From positions 434,001 through 498,000 of the forward strand of contig NZ_FOCJ01000001.1 in the NCBI RefSeq assembly GCF_900110075.1: 64,000 nucleotides of DNA, read 5' to 3'. The position numbers and the translations under genes are program-made. This document shows, piece after piece, positions 25,415 through 35,145 of this stretch; position 1 is the stretch's first letter; each line of letters opens with the position of its first letter. This stretch comes from Paenibacillus sp. OV219 (GTDB taxonomy: Bacteria > Bacillota > Bacilli > Paenibacillales > Paenibacillaceae). The notes beneath the pieces are model-generated. The model searched no databases. It was given only the letters and a program-made list of their open reading frames with translations, and was not told the DNA's origin.

Positions 25415-26860
25415 ATGGAGCCGACAAGTCATTCATCACTTTCCGATTTTGACCATCTGGTAAAGCTGAATCTCATGAGAGAGAAAATGATTCAAGGACA
25501 ACGGCATATTTTGAAGCATATTCTGAGAGGCGAGCCGCTAAAGCTCGTTCTTGATCACATTATAGAAATGGTTGAAGACCTTGTACCAGGCTGGATTTGT
25601 TCCATTATGCTGCTTGATCAAGAGAAGAACTCGCTCTATGTGATTGCGAACCGCAGCCTGCCGCAGCACTACGTTGACGCGGTGAATGGCAGCTTGATTG
25701 GCGCGGCCTCTGGCTCATGTGGAACGGCTGCATACCGCAACGAGACGATCATCGTCGACGATATTGCGCGTCACCCGTTCTGGTCGAAGGAGAAAGCGAT
25801 CCCGCTCGCTATCGGGCTGCGGTCCTGCTGGTCATATCCAGTGCGGTCGTCTGATCAACAGGTGCTGGGGACCTTCGCCATCTATCAGCGAGTTACTGCT
25901 TCTCCAATGGAAGATGATGAGGAAATCATCATGACGTTCACGCGTCTCATTGAGCTCGTGCTTGAACAAACGAAGCTGCGGCTGGAAAACATTCAGAATG
26001 AGCAGCGGTACAAATGCTTATTCGACAATAATACAGATGCGGTGTGCTCTTTTGATCTCGAAGGCAGCTTCCTATCGGCGAATCAAGTGACATTGGAAAT
26101 GCTCGGATATACGCTCGAAGGGCTGCATTTAATGACGGGAAGAAGTTTTGTGGTGAAGGAAGACACGGAACAGGTAATGAAGCTTATTCATGGGGCACAT
26201 CTAGGTAGCTCCGTTAACGGAGATATTCGGATCATGAACCGGTTCGGGAGAATCATTCCGCTCAACATGACCTTAATTCCAATTATTGTGAATGAGAAGA
26301 TCGAGGGCTTATTTGGCATTGCCAAGGATTTCACCCAAATTTACGAACAGCAGGCGAAGATTCACAGGCTTGCTTATTATGATTTGTTGACGGGATTGCC
26401 GAACCGGCGGATGCTGATGGAGCGTTTATCCGAGGCGCTGACTGAGGTGAGGGCGGTAGATCGCACCGTTTCGCTTATTTATCTAGATATCGATCATTTC
26501 AAAAGCGTCAACGATCGTTATGGCCATCATGTCGGTGATGCGCTGCTGCAGCAGTTTGCGGAGCGGCTTAACCGTTGTACCTTCGAAGATGAGATTGCAG
26601 CTCGAATGGGAGGCGATGAATTTACGATTCTGTTGACTGGCGAGCGCTCAGAGACTCGTGCGGTTGCAATCGCGGAAGCGGTGCTGCTGGCCTTTGAAGA
26701 GCCGGTTCTGGCTCATGGTATCGAGCTGACGGTGACGCCAAGCATCGGTATAGCCACATCGAAGCGGGGCGGCGAAGATGTAGATACGCTCATACGTAGT
26801 GCGGATACGGCGATGTATACGGTAAAAACATCCGGTCGCCAAAATTACCATATCTATTAG
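25415..26860 (+). CDS. GAF-PAS-GGDEF diguanylate cyclase
   Basis: 481 residues, soluble. ATG 25415 is chosen because AGGAGG ends six bases upstream (an ATG at 25397 would overlap that site). GAF (~35-185) carries GAASGSCGTAAYRNETIIVD and LRSCWSYPV; PAS (~200-315) follows with DAVCSFDLEGSFLSANQVTL. The GGDEF domain (~325-481) shows YYDLLTGLPNRR, YLDIDHFKSVNDRYGHHVGD and the intact signature GGDEF (399-403). The inhibitory-site position reads FEDE, so no RxxD feedback. It should make c-di-GMP in answer to a cytosolic small molecule or redox/light cue bound by GAF or PAS. No EAL partner is nearby. Confidence 0.95.
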   Translation: MEPTSHSSLSDFDHLVKLNLMREKMIQGQRHILKHILRGEPLKLVLDHIIEMVEDLVPGWICSIMLLDQEKNSLYVIANRSLPQHYVDAVNGSLIGAASGSCGTAAYRNETIIVDDIARHPFWSKEKAIPLAIGLRSCWSYPVRSSDQQVLGTFAIYQRVTASPMEDDEEIIMTFTRLIELVLEQTKLRLENIQNEQRYKCLFDNNTDAVCSFDLEGSFLSANQVTLEMLGYTLEGLHLMTGRSFVVKEDTEQVMKLIHGAHLGSSVNGDIRIMNRFGRIIPLNMTLIPIIVNEKIEGLFGIAKDFTQIYEQQAKIHRLAYYDLLTGLPNRRMLMERLSEALTEVRAVDRTVSLIYLDIDHFKSVNDRYGHHVGDALLQQFAERLNRCTFEDEIAARMGGDEFTILLTGERSETRAVAIAEAVLLAFEEPVLAHGIELTVTPSIGIATSKRGGEDVDTLIRSADTAMYTVKTSGRQNYHIY

Positions 26861-26870
26861 TACAAACAAA

Positions 26871-26912
26871 GATTTCCCATGCGGCTATGCCGATGCGGGA
26901 AGTCTTTTTTTC
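26871..26912 (+). terminator. Terminator after GAF-PAS-GGDEF gene
   Basis: GATTTCCCATGCGGC (26871-26885) pairs with GCCGATGCGGGAAGTC (26889-26904) with small mismatches, followed by a run of T. Confidence 0.85.
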
Positions 26913-27027
26913 TTTTATGGAAGCTATTATGCAAATATCTAATAAATGGCTTACATCAAATTCGGTACATTCTTAACATTTATCTCCTATTCTATGATTA
27001 TGTTGAAGATGAATTGGGGGTACAAAT

Positions 27028-28920
27028 GTGAATTCAGTAATGGGTAAAATAACTAGCTTATTTACGTTCCGCAAGCTCGGCAATCGGCTACTAAGTGTGA
27101 CATTGCTTATCGTAATTGTCATAGTAGCTGCAATGTCGATCGCATTTTTCTTACCGAACTCCACGCTGTTCCGTGAACAGATTGACAAGGAATTGGCACT
27201 TACGACGAAGACCATTGCGGAGTCGTTCGATCAGGATTTGATTCAAGAGCGGACAAAGCTCGAGACGATGGCAAGATTCGCGCAGCAGTTCGGCAGCGAT
27301 GCTTCCCGTCATATGGAAGCTGTTCAGGGACTGGCCGCGACGAACGCTGAATTCTCACAAGGCGTCGCATTCTCGCTCGATCTTGACGGCTCACATGCGG
27401 TATTGAATAACGGCAAACCGCTTGATCTCTCTGGGCGTACTTATATTCCAACGCTGAAAGAGGGCAAGTCGGCGATCGCGCCGCCTGCATACTCGAAGGT
27501 CGATACGTCTAGAATCATCGTTCCGCTTGCTGCGCCGCTGATGAAGGAAGGCAAAGCCTACGGCTTCTATTCCTCCTCCGTCGAGATTGCGGACGCCACG
27601 AAGATTATCCGCGATACGAAGATCGGTGATACCGGATACGCTGCGCTGCTGGACATGAACGGCAATTTCATCTATTATCCGGACGATTCTTACATCATGA
27701 AGAAGAACATCGCTGATGTTGGGGTTAGCGTACTGGCACAAGCGTTTGAGGATGCTAAAGCAATGAAGCCATCGAACTATTCCTTCAAGACAGCAGACGG
27801 TGTTAAGCAGATTGGCTATGCATATGCAACGGAAACAGGCTTTGTCGTCATGCTGGCTGTCCCGGAGAAGGAAATGACCGCGCCGATTAGCCGCATGATG
27901 ACGACGACGCTCCTCATTGCGATTATTGCTTCCATTGCTGCACTCGCAGCGATTTATATTTTCTCGGTTCGCTTGGTGAAGCCGATTGTGTATATTACCG
28001 ATGTCGTGAAGAAGCTAGCTACTGGCGACTTCCGGCCGCGTATTGCCGTTACGTCGAAGGATGAGCTCGGCACCCTTGCGGCTCATATGAATGAGATGCT
28101 TGATGGGCTATCCAGTATGATTGAACAAGTGTCGCGTGCTTCAGTTAACGTCTCCGCGACAGCCGATCAAATCTCGATGAGCACCGATGAGGTGGCCAAA
28201 GGCAGTGTCGATCAGGCGACGCAGGCCAGCAACATGACAGATCTGTTTGGCAGCTTGGATAGATCCATTAAGGTAGTTGCGTTCAGTGCGAAGGAAGCGA
28301 AGCAGATTTCAGAACAGACCGAGTCTATTGCGCTCGAGGGTACGAACCGAATTAATTTGACGCTTAGCCAGATGGATGAAGTGAATCGTCACATGGAGCA
28401 ACTGGAGCGTGATTCGAAACAGATCGGTGAGATCATCTACGTTATTAACGAGATCGCGGAGCAAACGAATCTGCTTGCGCTAAATGCCGCAATTGAAGCG
28501 GCACGAGCAGGCGAGCAGGGCAGAGGCTTTGCCGTTGTTGCGGATGAGGTGCGTAAGCTCGCGGAGCGCAGCGGCGATGCAACGAAGCAGATCGCGGACA
28601 TTATTAAAGGCATGCAGCAGAGCGCCGTGAAGAGTGTGCATGCTGTTGGGGATAGTGTCGTTCAGTTTGCGCAGACACGCGATTCGTTCGGCGAAATCGT
28701 CGGCAATGTGAACAAGACGGCGAATAAGGTCGACGAGATTTATCGGGAGAGCGAGGGACAGGCGGAGCGAGCGAATGATGTGATGTATTCCATTAGCTCG
28801 GTCGCTGCGATCAGTGAGCAGTCGGCTGCCGCTGCGGAAGAGACGGCAGCATCATCCATGGAGCTGTCCTCCATGGCGGGTCGTTTGAATAGTTCAGTGG
28901 AGCACTTTAAGTATAAATAA
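27028..28920 (+). CDS. Methyl-accepting chemotaxis protein (dCache sensor), second copy
   Basis: 630 residues; GTG start seven bases after GGGGG. TM1 ~20-42, a dCache-type sensor (~43-285; [38 protein letters not shown]), TM2 ~290-312, HAMP ~313-368, and a signalling bundle with [20 protein letters not shown]. The bundle is close to that of the receptor at 12.6 kb, while the sensor halves share little beyond the fold. The two are therefore paralogues tuned to different ligands. It ends at a strong bidirectional terminator. Confidence 0.95.
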   Translation: MNSVMGKITSLFTFRKLGNRLLSVTLLIVIVIVAAMSIAFFLPNSTLFREQIDKELALTTKTIAESFDQDLIQERTKLETMARFAQQFGSDASRHMEAVQGLAATNAEFSQGVAFSLDLDGSHAVLNNGKPLDLSGRTYIPTLKEGKSAIAPPAYSKVDTSRIIVPLAAPLMKEGKAYGFYSSSVEIADATKIIRDTKIGDTGYAALLDMNGNFIYYPDDSYIMKKNIADVGVSVLAQAFEDAKAMKPSNYSFKTADGVKQIGYAYATETGFVVMLAVPEKEMTAPISRMMTTTLLIAIIASIAALAAIYIFSVRLVKPIVYITDVVKKLATGDFRPRIAVTSKDELGTLAAHMNEMLDGLSSMIEQVSRASVNVSATADQISMSTDEVAKGSVDQATQASNMTDLFGSLDRSIKVVAFSAKEAKQISEQTESIALEGTNRINLTLSQMDEVNRHMEQLERDSKQIGEIIYVINEIAEQTNLLALNAAIEAARAGEQGRGFAVVADEVRKLAERSGDATKQIADIIKGMQQSAVKSVHAVGDSVVQFAQTRDSFGEIVGNVNKTANKVDEIYRESEGQAERANDVMYSISSVAAISEQSAAAAEETAASSMELSSMAGRLNSSVEHFKYK

Positions 28921-28932
28921 GTAGTGTTAATG

Positions 28933-28978
28933 ACAATAGGCAGCTGGGCTACATACGCCCCGCTGCCTATTGTTTTAT
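28933..28978. terminator. Bidirectional terminator between chemoreceptor and kinase genes
   Basis: ACAATAGGCAGC (28933-28944) pairs perfectly with GCTGCCTATTGT (28962-28973), then TTTATTT. It overlaps the stop codon of the minus-strand kinase. Confidence 0.88.
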
Positions 28979-30072
28979 TTGAACTCCTCTATAATCGGCA
29001 TATAAATGTTGAAGCTCGTACCAACACCTGCCTTGCTGTTGACCTCGATTTCTCCATTCATCCCTAGAATCAGGCTGTAGGCGACCATCATACCAAGGCC
29101 TGTACCTTTCTCCTTCGTCGTGAAGAATGGCTTGCCAACGCGCTTTAGCATCTCTTCATCCATGCCAATTCCGGAGTCCGCAATCACGATATGCGCAATG
29201 CCGTTCACTGCTCCCGTGCATTCAAGTCTCAGCTCACCTCCGCTTGGCATCGACTCAATCCCGTTCTTGATGAGATTGATTAGTGCCTGCCGAAACTTTT
29301 TGGAGCTGCCATAAATAAGAATGCCTTCGGCTTGATTCAGCAGATAGAAGCGAATATCTTGAATGGTGGAGTAAGGCACCATCATCTTCGCGATGTACGC
29401 GAGCTCGTCGTAAAGGGAGAAATTCGCTGTATCATCAATGATCGGCTTGGCGAAAGATAAATAGTCTGTAATGATGCTTGCTGCCCGGTCGAGCTCCTCC
29501 AGTGAGATTTTAATATAGTCCTTCTTCTTCTCAGACGTTAATCCAGGCGTATTGAGCAGCTGCAGAAAGCCTCGCGTAACAGAGAGCGGATTGCGGACTT
29601 CATGGGAAATGCTGGCGGCGAGCTGGCTGACGGTTGAGAGATGTTCCATCCGATTAAAGTCATAGGCTGCTGGTTCCTCGGCAAGTTGTCTCAGGTGCGC
29701 GGGTTGTTTGGAAATTGTGATATAAAATGTGAGTGCTTGAACGGCGGAATCGGCGGAATCGGCTTGCGGTACGAGCATGATGCGAAGAGGGATAGGGGCA
29801 TGTCCCTTGGTCCAAAGCGGAAGCTCGAAACGCTGCGCTTCGCCGAAAGTAATGGCATGCTGGATGTGCTGATACAGGTCAGGCAAGTCTTCTTGTGCGA
29901 ATAACGTATGTATGCGTTGTCCGAGAAGCGATTGTGGAGGAGGATGTGCGAATGCTTGTACGGCTGCCGGATTGGCATAGCGGATGAATGCTTCCAGATC
30001 GGTTGTTAGAATAGCCTCAGGGTGACGGTCGAATAGAATCGGATAAAGAAGTGAAGGGCTTCTTGGATTCAT
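28975..30072 (-). CDS. Soluble PAS histidine kinase, sporulation-kinase type
   Basis: 365 residues without membrane helices. PAS (~10-125; ILFDRHPEAILTTDLEAFIR), HisKA with His157 in SISHEVRNPLSVTRGFLQLL, and HATPase (~255-362; GTGLGMMVAYSLI). The H-box form SHEVRNPLTxxxGFLQL is that of KinA-KinE kinases feeding the Spo0F/Spo0A phosphorelay. A role in sporulation control is therefore likely, though no spo0 gene is in the window. The neighbouring downstream gene is the convergent chemoreceptor. Confidence 0.9.
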   Translation of the reverse strand: MNPRSPSLLYPILFDRHPEAILTTDLEAFIRYANPAAVQAFAHPPPQSLLGQRIHTLFAQEDLPDLYQHIQHAITFGEAQRFELPLWTKGHAPIPLRIMLVPQADSADSAVQALTFYITISKQPAHLRQLAEEPAAYDFNRMEHLSTVSQLAASISHEVRNPLSVTRGFLQLLNTPGLTSEKKKDYIKISLEELDRAASIITDYLSFAKPIIDDTANFSLYDELAYIAKMMVPYSTIQDIRFYLLNQAEGILIYGSSKKFRQALINLIKNGIESMPSGGELRLECTGAVNGIAHIVIADSGIGMDEEMLKRVGKPFFTTKEKGTGLGMMVAYSLILGMNGEIEVNSKAGVGTSFNIYMPIIEEFK

Positions 30073-30169
30073 CTCTCACACCTCAACGTATAGTTGTCAA
30101 AGGCTGATGTATATGATTTTGTAAATAACTACCATGATCATAGCATAGAAGTCGTCTTTCGTGAACTAA

Positions 30170-30215
30170 ATAAGCTGCAGCGTACTTGGAATGTTCCTAG
30201 CAGATTGCAGCTTAT
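30170..30215 (-). terminator. Stem-loop downstream of Mpo1-like gene
   Basis: ATAAGCTGCA (30170-30179) pairs perfectly with TGCAGCTTAT (30206-30215); on the minus strand it is followed by TTAG, a weak T-tract. Long 26-base loop. Confidence 0.55.
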
Positions 30216-30225
30216 CGTGATTGTA

Positions 30226-30513
30226 TTATTGTTTTCTGCCCTCGCTGCCCGTGAGCAGCTTCTTAACGAACCATATCGGACCGACGAGCAGGTAGATCGG
30301 ATTGGAGAAGAAGGAAGGCTTCTTCCCTTCGAACGCATGCCCGATGAATTGTAAGATCCATCCGAGTACGAATAGGATGATCGCCCATTGCCAGCTGAAG
30401 ATCAGCACCGGTATGGAGATAACGATCATTGGGATACCGATCGTATGTGTCAGCTTGTTCATCGGATGCTGGTGATCCTCTTTATATTTTTCCAGGAACT
30501 TGTTCTTAGCCAA
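30226..30513 (-). CDS. Mpo1/DUF962-family membrane protein
   Basis: 95 residues. HQHPMNKLTHTIGIP, FVLGWILQFIGHAFEGKKPS and SNPIYLLVGPIWFVKK are the conserved blocks of DUF962. The His residues (HxxxxNxxxH and GHAFE) match those thought to bind iron in yeast Mpo1, a 2-hydroxy fatty acid dioxygenase. About two to three membrane helices. In bacteria the function is mostly untested; fatty acid alpha-oxidation is an extrapolation. A single gene facing the next plus-strand gene divergently. Confidence 0.88.
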   Translation of the reverse strand: MAKNKFLEKYKEDHQHPMNKLTHTIGIPMIVISIPVLIFSWQWAIILFVLGWILQFIGHAFEGKKPSFFSNPIYLLVGPIWFVKKLLTGSEGRKQ

Positions 30514-30635
30514 GCGTGCCGCCCTCTCTTGATCTCATCATGCTGTTAACGCTACTCTATTCGACCATTTGCATCACTTTCCTCTTTCAGCTTCGATGTG
30601 CTATCGTTGTTACTATATAGGGCAGAAAGCGAGAC

Positions 30636-31304
30636 GTGAAGATAATGAAAGTGCTGTTATTTGGTGCTACAGGCATGGTTGGCCAGAGCGTGCTGCGAGA
30701 ATGTCTCTTGGATTCTGAAGTGGAGCGTGTACTCGCCGTCGGCCGTAGCAGAACAGGGAAGCAAGATCCGAAGCTTTCAGAGATCGTCCATACGAATCTT
30801 CTCGATCTGTCGGCGATTGAATCGCAGCTCTCCGGTTACGATGCATGCTTGTTCTGTCTTGGTGTCTCCTCTGCAGGGATGTCTGAGGAGAAGTATCGCT
30901 CCATTACATACGACCTCACACTCAGCGTTGCGCACATGTTAGTTCGCTTGAACCCAGGCATGACATTCATCTACGTCACGGGAAGCGGGACGGACAGCAC
31001 GGAGCAGGGCCGAAGCATGTGGGCGAGAGTGAAGGGCAAGACGGAGAATGATTTGCTGAAGCTGCCTTTCAAAGCGGCGTATATGTTCAGGCCTGGCGCG
31101 ATTATTCCCAAATATGGCGTCAGATCCAGGACAGGATGGTATATGTTTATCTATGCCTTTATAAGGCCTTTCGCTCCGCTGCTAGAACGTGCATTCAAGA
31201 ATTCAGTCACGACATCGGATCAATTAGGCCGAGCGATGGTCAAAGTAGCCAAGCAGGGGTACTCGAAGCCGCATATCGAGAGCAGCGATATTAATCACAT
31301 TTAA
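30636..31304 (+). CDS. NAD(P)-binding Rossmann protein (atypical SDR, HTATIP2-like)
   Basis: 222 residues. KVLLFGATGMVGQSVLRECL is the nucleotide-binding loop; YDACLFCLGVSSAGMSEEKY and FIYVTGSGTDSTEQGRSMW follow, as in the YbjT/HTATIP2-like group. Lys in the WARVKGKTENDLLK segment fits the family, while the usual catalytic Tyr is not obvious. A reductase, isomerase or quinone-type enzyme is possible. The GTG at 30636 or ATG at 30645 could be the start; neither has a strong ribosome site. Confidence 0.87.
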   Translation: MKIMKVLLFGATGMVGQSVLRECLLDSEVERVLAVGRSRTGKQDPKLSEIVHTNLLDLSAIESQLSGYDACLFCLGVSSAGMSEEKYRSITYDLTLSVAHMLVRLNPGMTFIYVTGSGTDSTEQGRSMWARVKGKTENDLLKLPFKAAYMFRPGAIIPKYGVRSRTGWYMFIYAFIRPFAPLLERAFKNSVTTSDQLGRAMVKVAKQGYSKPHIESSDINHI

Positions 31305-31309
31305 CAGAG

Positions 31310-31340
31310 GAACGCAGCCCCCACCGGCTGCGTTCTTCTT
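31310..31340. terminator. Bidirectional terminator between convergent genes
   Basis: GAACGCAGCC (31310-31319), GGCTGCGTTC (31326-31335), then TTCTT. Between the Rossmann gene and the gerC end. Confidence 0.85.
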
Positions 31341-31344
31341 ATGA

Positions 31345-32469
31345 TTACGACTCAATCATGCCGAAATCTTTGATTTGGAGCTGTAACCGGACATTTACTT
31401 TCGTCTTTGGATAGACTTGTTCCCAGTTAAGCTTCTTCCAAGCCCCATAGCTCATGCTGTTGCGAACGGCGATGCCGATCCCGAGCGAGTCGGTGCCAAG
31501 CTGCTGTAAACGCCGGACGATTCCGACCATTTCGGATTGCAGTGTCTCCTGCAGCTCGGCTATCAGCTGTTTCTTGGCTGCTTCTTTTTCCAGCTTCAGC
31601 TCACCGATATACTCCAGCATAATGCCTTCCAACTTGATCTTAAAATCGACTTCCGGCGGCGTAACGCCATTGTCTGCGCGGCGAACGGACAATTTTCTTT
31701 CGCTTATGAGCGAAGTAAGCATTGCTCTCTCCGGATGTGTTGAAGAGCTGTCCTTGATGTGAACGAGCACTTCGCCGTTCTTGAAGCTTCGAAGCAGCAT
31801 GAAGAATGTGATGGATTGATCAGGATCAATATTCGAGACATACCTTTCATCTTTGAACAGCGCAATACCACTCACTTCTATCGCATCCTGCTTTAATGCA
31901 ATCTGAGGCAAAATCGGGTCAATCCCGTCATCAAAATAATCGCGAATAAAATCATGGAGGGTGCCGGCTGGGAGAACATTTGCTTTCTGTTCCGTCAGCA
32001 TCAACGCGCTAATCGCATCGCTGATGGATGCGATCCTTCTGTAGGGATGCATAAGGAGCTGAACCGAGCTTCCCTCTGTAATAATGAGGCGCATCCGTTC
32101 GCTGACGGAGTAATCGCGTCTATAAGAGTCCAAATGATGCATGATGCCATGCTTAGCAAGCTCTTCCCCGAACAGTAAATTTTGCAGTTGTCCGGATACG
32201 AGCTGTTGACTGACCTTGCGGTTAAGCTTCCGGCGCGCTTCTTTCGTTGACTCCGCTGTCGTCTGGATAATATTCATCTGCGTTCCTTTTGTCTGTCCCG
32301 CAATTGGAATAGCAATTGCGACATTGATTTTCATTGATGAAGCATCTTTCTCCTGATTTTGCGCGAGATCGGCAGCAGCCGATGTCACCATTCCGAGATC
32401 CTCGAGTCTCTTCTGCTCCACGCACCCTGCAAGCAGGAGCATCATACAAATAATCGCGAATTTAAGCAT
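31345..32469 (-). CDS. Germinant receptor lipoprotein, Ger(x)C family
   Basis: 374 residues. A lipoprotein signal ends in LLLAGC (Cys16). The body follows the GerAC pattern: RLEDLGMVTSAAADL at the start, AIPIAGQTKG, the FGEELAKHGIMHHLDSYRRD block and WKKLNWEQVYPKTKVNVRLQ near the end. The protein sits on the outer face of the spore inner membrane as the C subunit of a GerA-type nutrient receptor. Third gene of an A-B-C operon on the minus strand; it overlaps gerB by eight bases. Confidence 0.95.
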   Translation of the reverse strand: MLKFAIICMMLLLAGCVEQKRLEDLGMVTSAAADLAQNQEKDASSMKINVAIAIPIAGQTKGTQMNIIQTTAESTKEARRKLNRKVSQQLVSGQLQNLLFGEELAKHGIMHHLDSYRRDYSVSERMRLIITEGSSVQLLMHPYRRIASISDAISALMLTEQKANVLPAGTLHDFIRDYFDDGIDPILPQIALKQDAIEVSGIALFKDERYVSNIDPDQSITFFMLLRSFKNGEVLVHIKDSSSTHPERAMLTSLISERKLSVRRADNGVTPPEVDFKIKLEGIMLEYIGELKLEKEAAKKQLIAELQETLQSEMVGIVRRLQQLGTDSLGIGIAVRNSMSYGAWKKLNWEQVYPKTKVNVRLQLQIKDFGMIES

Positions 32470-33556
32470 ATTTTCTCCGTTCCTTCACCTTATGAATAAA
32501 TACCAGTAGAAGCAGCAGGAGGGGCAGGCAGAAAGCGACACCGATCTCGATGGCCCCAATCTGGGATAGAAATTTCCTCGTTCGCTCCAAATTCGAAGGG
32601 AGAAGGAACATTACTAGGACGTAGATGATCATCATTACGACATAAGGCAGCTTCTGTTTCTTCGTATTTGGCCTCATTTTACTGATCGTATCAAATGCCA
32701 TCCAAATAAAAATCGTCGTAATAAACAGAGCTCTGAGTAAAGTTAAGTTGAAAATAATATCGTCCAATCGCTGTGCGAACGGGGAGCGGATATTCGAGAG
32801 CATATTAAGAAGCGGATAAGACAGCTGCTTCAGCTGCCCGAAGCTGAAGAAGCCAATTGCCAGAAAGGACATGAAGCTGTAAAGTATCGTGCAGATGCCG
32901 TTGCCGATTTGAAATGCGCGGATGAGACGCGTATGTTTGTCCGAGAAGGGCATGAGGAGCAGCATAACCTCATAGCCAAGAAAAGCATAGTAGATCTCAA
33001 CCATACCTTTGAATGAATGCTGTGAATTCTCAAACCAGAAGGTCGTCAGTCTGGAGAATTGAAACCCGGTACTCAAGGAGTAAGGAATCAAAGGCAGCAT
33101 CCAAATGGAGAAGAAGAAGAAGAGGACGGCCGAGTTGGAAATGCCGAAGATTCCTTTACTCAGCAGGAGAAATACTAAATAGCCGAACAACAGATAGAGA
33201 TAAAAAGGTGCTAAGGTTGGGAACGACAGCGAACGTAAAATTAATAAATATTCTTTGCCGACAAGCGCCCCCAGTACTCCCCATTGGACGGCTAGCAGGC
33301 AGAATAACGGGATCGTTATAAAAGAAGGCAATACTCTTCTTGCAATCGTTACGATATCGGCCCCTTTGGCATAGTGGTACACGAGTGCAAATAGTCCGAT
33401 GTTAATCGCGGCGATGGATCCAAATAACGGGATAGCTGCCCAACCGTTCGTTCCGATGTTCACGGCAACTAATCGAGGAAGAGTGAATGCCGTAATCCCG
33501 TACTCCGCCGCCATGGACACATATACAATTTGGTTAAATCTGACTTTGGCACTCAT
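32462..33556 (-). CDS. Germinant receptor B subunit (GerAB/ArcD/ProY family)
   Basis: 364 residues, about ten membrane helices, APC-superfamily fold. FNQIVYVSMAAEYGITAFTL, FGYLVFLLLSKGIFG and LLLMPFSDKHTRLIRAFQIG are at the family positions. It forms the germinant-binding membrane subunit of the receptor. Its start overlaps the gerA stop by four bases (ATGA) and its end overlaps gerC, so the three genes are tightly coupled. The germinant (amino acid, sugar or nucleoside) cannot be predicted. Confidence 0.95.
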   Translation of the reverse strand: MSAKVRFNQIVYVSMAAEYGITAFTLPRLVAVNIGTNGWAAIPLFGSIAAINIGLFALVYHYAKGADIVTIARRVLPSFITIPLFCLLAVQWGVLGALVGKEYLLILRSLSFPTLAPFYLYLLFGYLVFLLLSKGIFGISNSAVLFFFFSIWMLPLIPYSLSTGFQFSRLTTFWFENSQHSFKGMVEIYYAFLGYEVMLLLMPFSDKHTRLIRAFQIGNGICTILYSFMSFLAIGFFSFGQLKQLSYPLLNMLSNIRSPFAQRLDDIIFNLTLLRALFITTIFIWMAFDTISKMRPNTKKQKLPYVVMMIIYVLVMFLLPSNLERTRKFLSQIGAIEIGVAFCLPLLLLLLVFIHKVKERRKYA

Positions 33557-34986
33557 TGGCTTTTCCTCCCATTGAACTTTGGATTGTTTGCAATTTCGTG
33601 GCGCACCTTGTCAACCAGCCTTATAGGGCCGCGAATGATCATATCCATCCACAGCTGCGGTTTAGGAGGTACGAACGGGTACAACTTGGAAAGGCCAAAC
33701 ATGTTGAGCCCGGATAGTTCGATCAATATCATGGTCAATCCGACGACTAAGCCGAAATTGCCGAAGAACCCGGCAAGAATGATGATGGCAAAGCGCAGCA
33801 ATCTTATGGCAGAGCTCATCATGTAGCTTGGAATGACAAAAGAAGCGATCGCTGAGATGGAAACCGCAATAATGAGAATATTGCTCGTTATTCCGGCTTG
33901 AACGGCAGCTTGCCCGATTACGATACCGCCGACAGTGCCGATTGTCGTACCGATCTTCGTTGGCAGTCTCGCACCGGCTTCCCGAAGCAGCTCAATCGTT
34001 ATTTCCATAATGATGGCTTCCATGAGCGGTGAGAATGGGACTTTGTTGCGTGATTCCATTAAGTTGGATAGCAGCTCTGGCGGAATCATCTCATAGTGGT
34101 AGGTGACGATTGTTACATATAAAGCGGTAGCTGTGAGCGTAATGAACAGTGCAATGATTCGCAGCAGCCGTATGGCCGAGCCGATGTTCCATGTCATGTA
34201 GTAATCTTCGGGAGAGGAGAAGAACTCGAAGAAGGTAGTCGGCGCGCTGAAGGCAGCCTGACTGCCATCCATGAGACCGACGACTTTGCCTTCCACAAGC
34301 TTGCTCACGATGAGATCCGGGCGGACGCTTGTAAGGAACTGCGGCATGATATGAAAGAGGCTCGGCGAGATATACTGAACAAGTGTATTCGTATCGAGCA
34401 CGAGATCAGTTTGGATCGATTCGATTCTGCTTTGTATGAGCTCTACATGTTCTTTGTCAGCGACATCTTCCAGATAGAGCAGGGTCACCGAGGTCTTGGT
34501 CTTCGCTCCGACAATGAAGGAAACGCTCTTCAGACCCGGATCCTTCAAGCGGCGCCTTATTAACGATAAATTAGTGCTAAGCGACTCGGTTAACGAATCT
34601 TGCGGTCCGCTTATGACAGTTTCTGACTCACTGCTCGTGATGGCACGGGATTCCGGCTTATAAGCATCATACAAATAGGCGAGATCCTTATAAAAAATAG
34701 CGGCTTTCCCTTCAAGGATTCCTGTCGTGAGCAAGGAGGCATCCATCGTTTGTGAATACTGGGATTGTCCGAGCTTTTTCTCGATTTCGTAAGGTCCCGT
34801 ATCACTGCTGCCAAATGGATTCAGCACATCGTTGTGCAGATCCGATTTGCTTGTCAGATGCCCGAAATAAACAAAGTGCAGCTGTTGAGCCGGGAAATGG
34901 TGATGGACGAGGTCCGAGCAATTCTCGAAGGATTGCAGCGTGCGCGCAAGCAGGCTTGTCTCAGTTTTACCTACGTCTCTCTTCAT
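33553..34986 (-). CDS. Germinant receptor A subunit (GerA family)
   Basis: 477 residues. A hydrophilic N-terminal ~280 residues (GPYEIEKKLGQSQ, SLIRRRLKDPGLKSVSFIVG, VGLMDGSQAAFSAPTTFFEF) precede a membrane part with about five helices (LLRIIALFITLTATALYVTI, MEAIIMEITIELLREAGARL, GTVGGIVIGQAAVQAGITSN). These match GerAA. GerA subunits assemble with B and C into the spore inner-membrane nutrient receptor and may form an ion channel. First gene of the operon, with a sigma-G-like promoter 35 bases upstream, as expected for forespore expression. Confidence 0.95.
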   Translation of the reverse strand: MKRDVGKTETSLLARTLQSFENCSDLVHHHFPAQQLHFVYFGHLTSKSDLHNDVLNPFGSSDTGPYEIEKKLGQSQYSQTMDASLLTTGILEGKAAIFYKDLAYLYDAYKPESRAITSSESETVISGPQDSLTESLSTNLSLIRRRLKDPGLKSVSFIVGAKTKTSVTLLYLEDVADKEHVELIQSRIESIQTDLVLDTNTLVQYISPSLFHIMPQFLTSVRPDLIVSKLVEGKVVGLMDGSQAAFSAPTTFFEFFSSPEDYYMTWNIGSAIRLLRIIALFITLTATALYVTIVTYHYEMIPPELLSNLMESRNKVPFSPLMEAIIMEITIELLREAGARLPTKIGTTIGTVGGIVIGQAAVQAGITSNILIIAVSISAIASFVIPSYMMSSAIRLLRFAIIILAGFFGNFGLVVGLTMILIELSGLNMFGLSKLYPFVPPKPQLWMDMIIRGPIRLVDKVRHEIANNPKFNGRKSQ

Positions 34987-35020
34987 TTCCGATCATCCCC
35001 TTTCCTGGCTTAATCTGGTA

Positions 35021-35050
35021 TAGTATGAAGCCAAGAGGCGACTAGTATGC
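35021..35050 (-). promoter_or_regulatory. Sigma-G-like forespore promoter of gerABC operon
   Basis: On the minus strand GCATA (35050-35046), an 18-base spacer and CATACTA (35027-35021) match the sigma-G pattern (GYATR, 17-18, CATNNTA). It lies ~35 bases before gerA, which is the expected regulon member. Confidence 0.7.
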
Positions 35051-35145
35051 AGCGAGTTGATGTAAATTGGTGCTGTCTGCATTCGTGTCTCCCGCCGAAA
35101 TCGTGGTAAACTAAAACGGAAATAGAGATCCAAAGGGTGGGTAGT

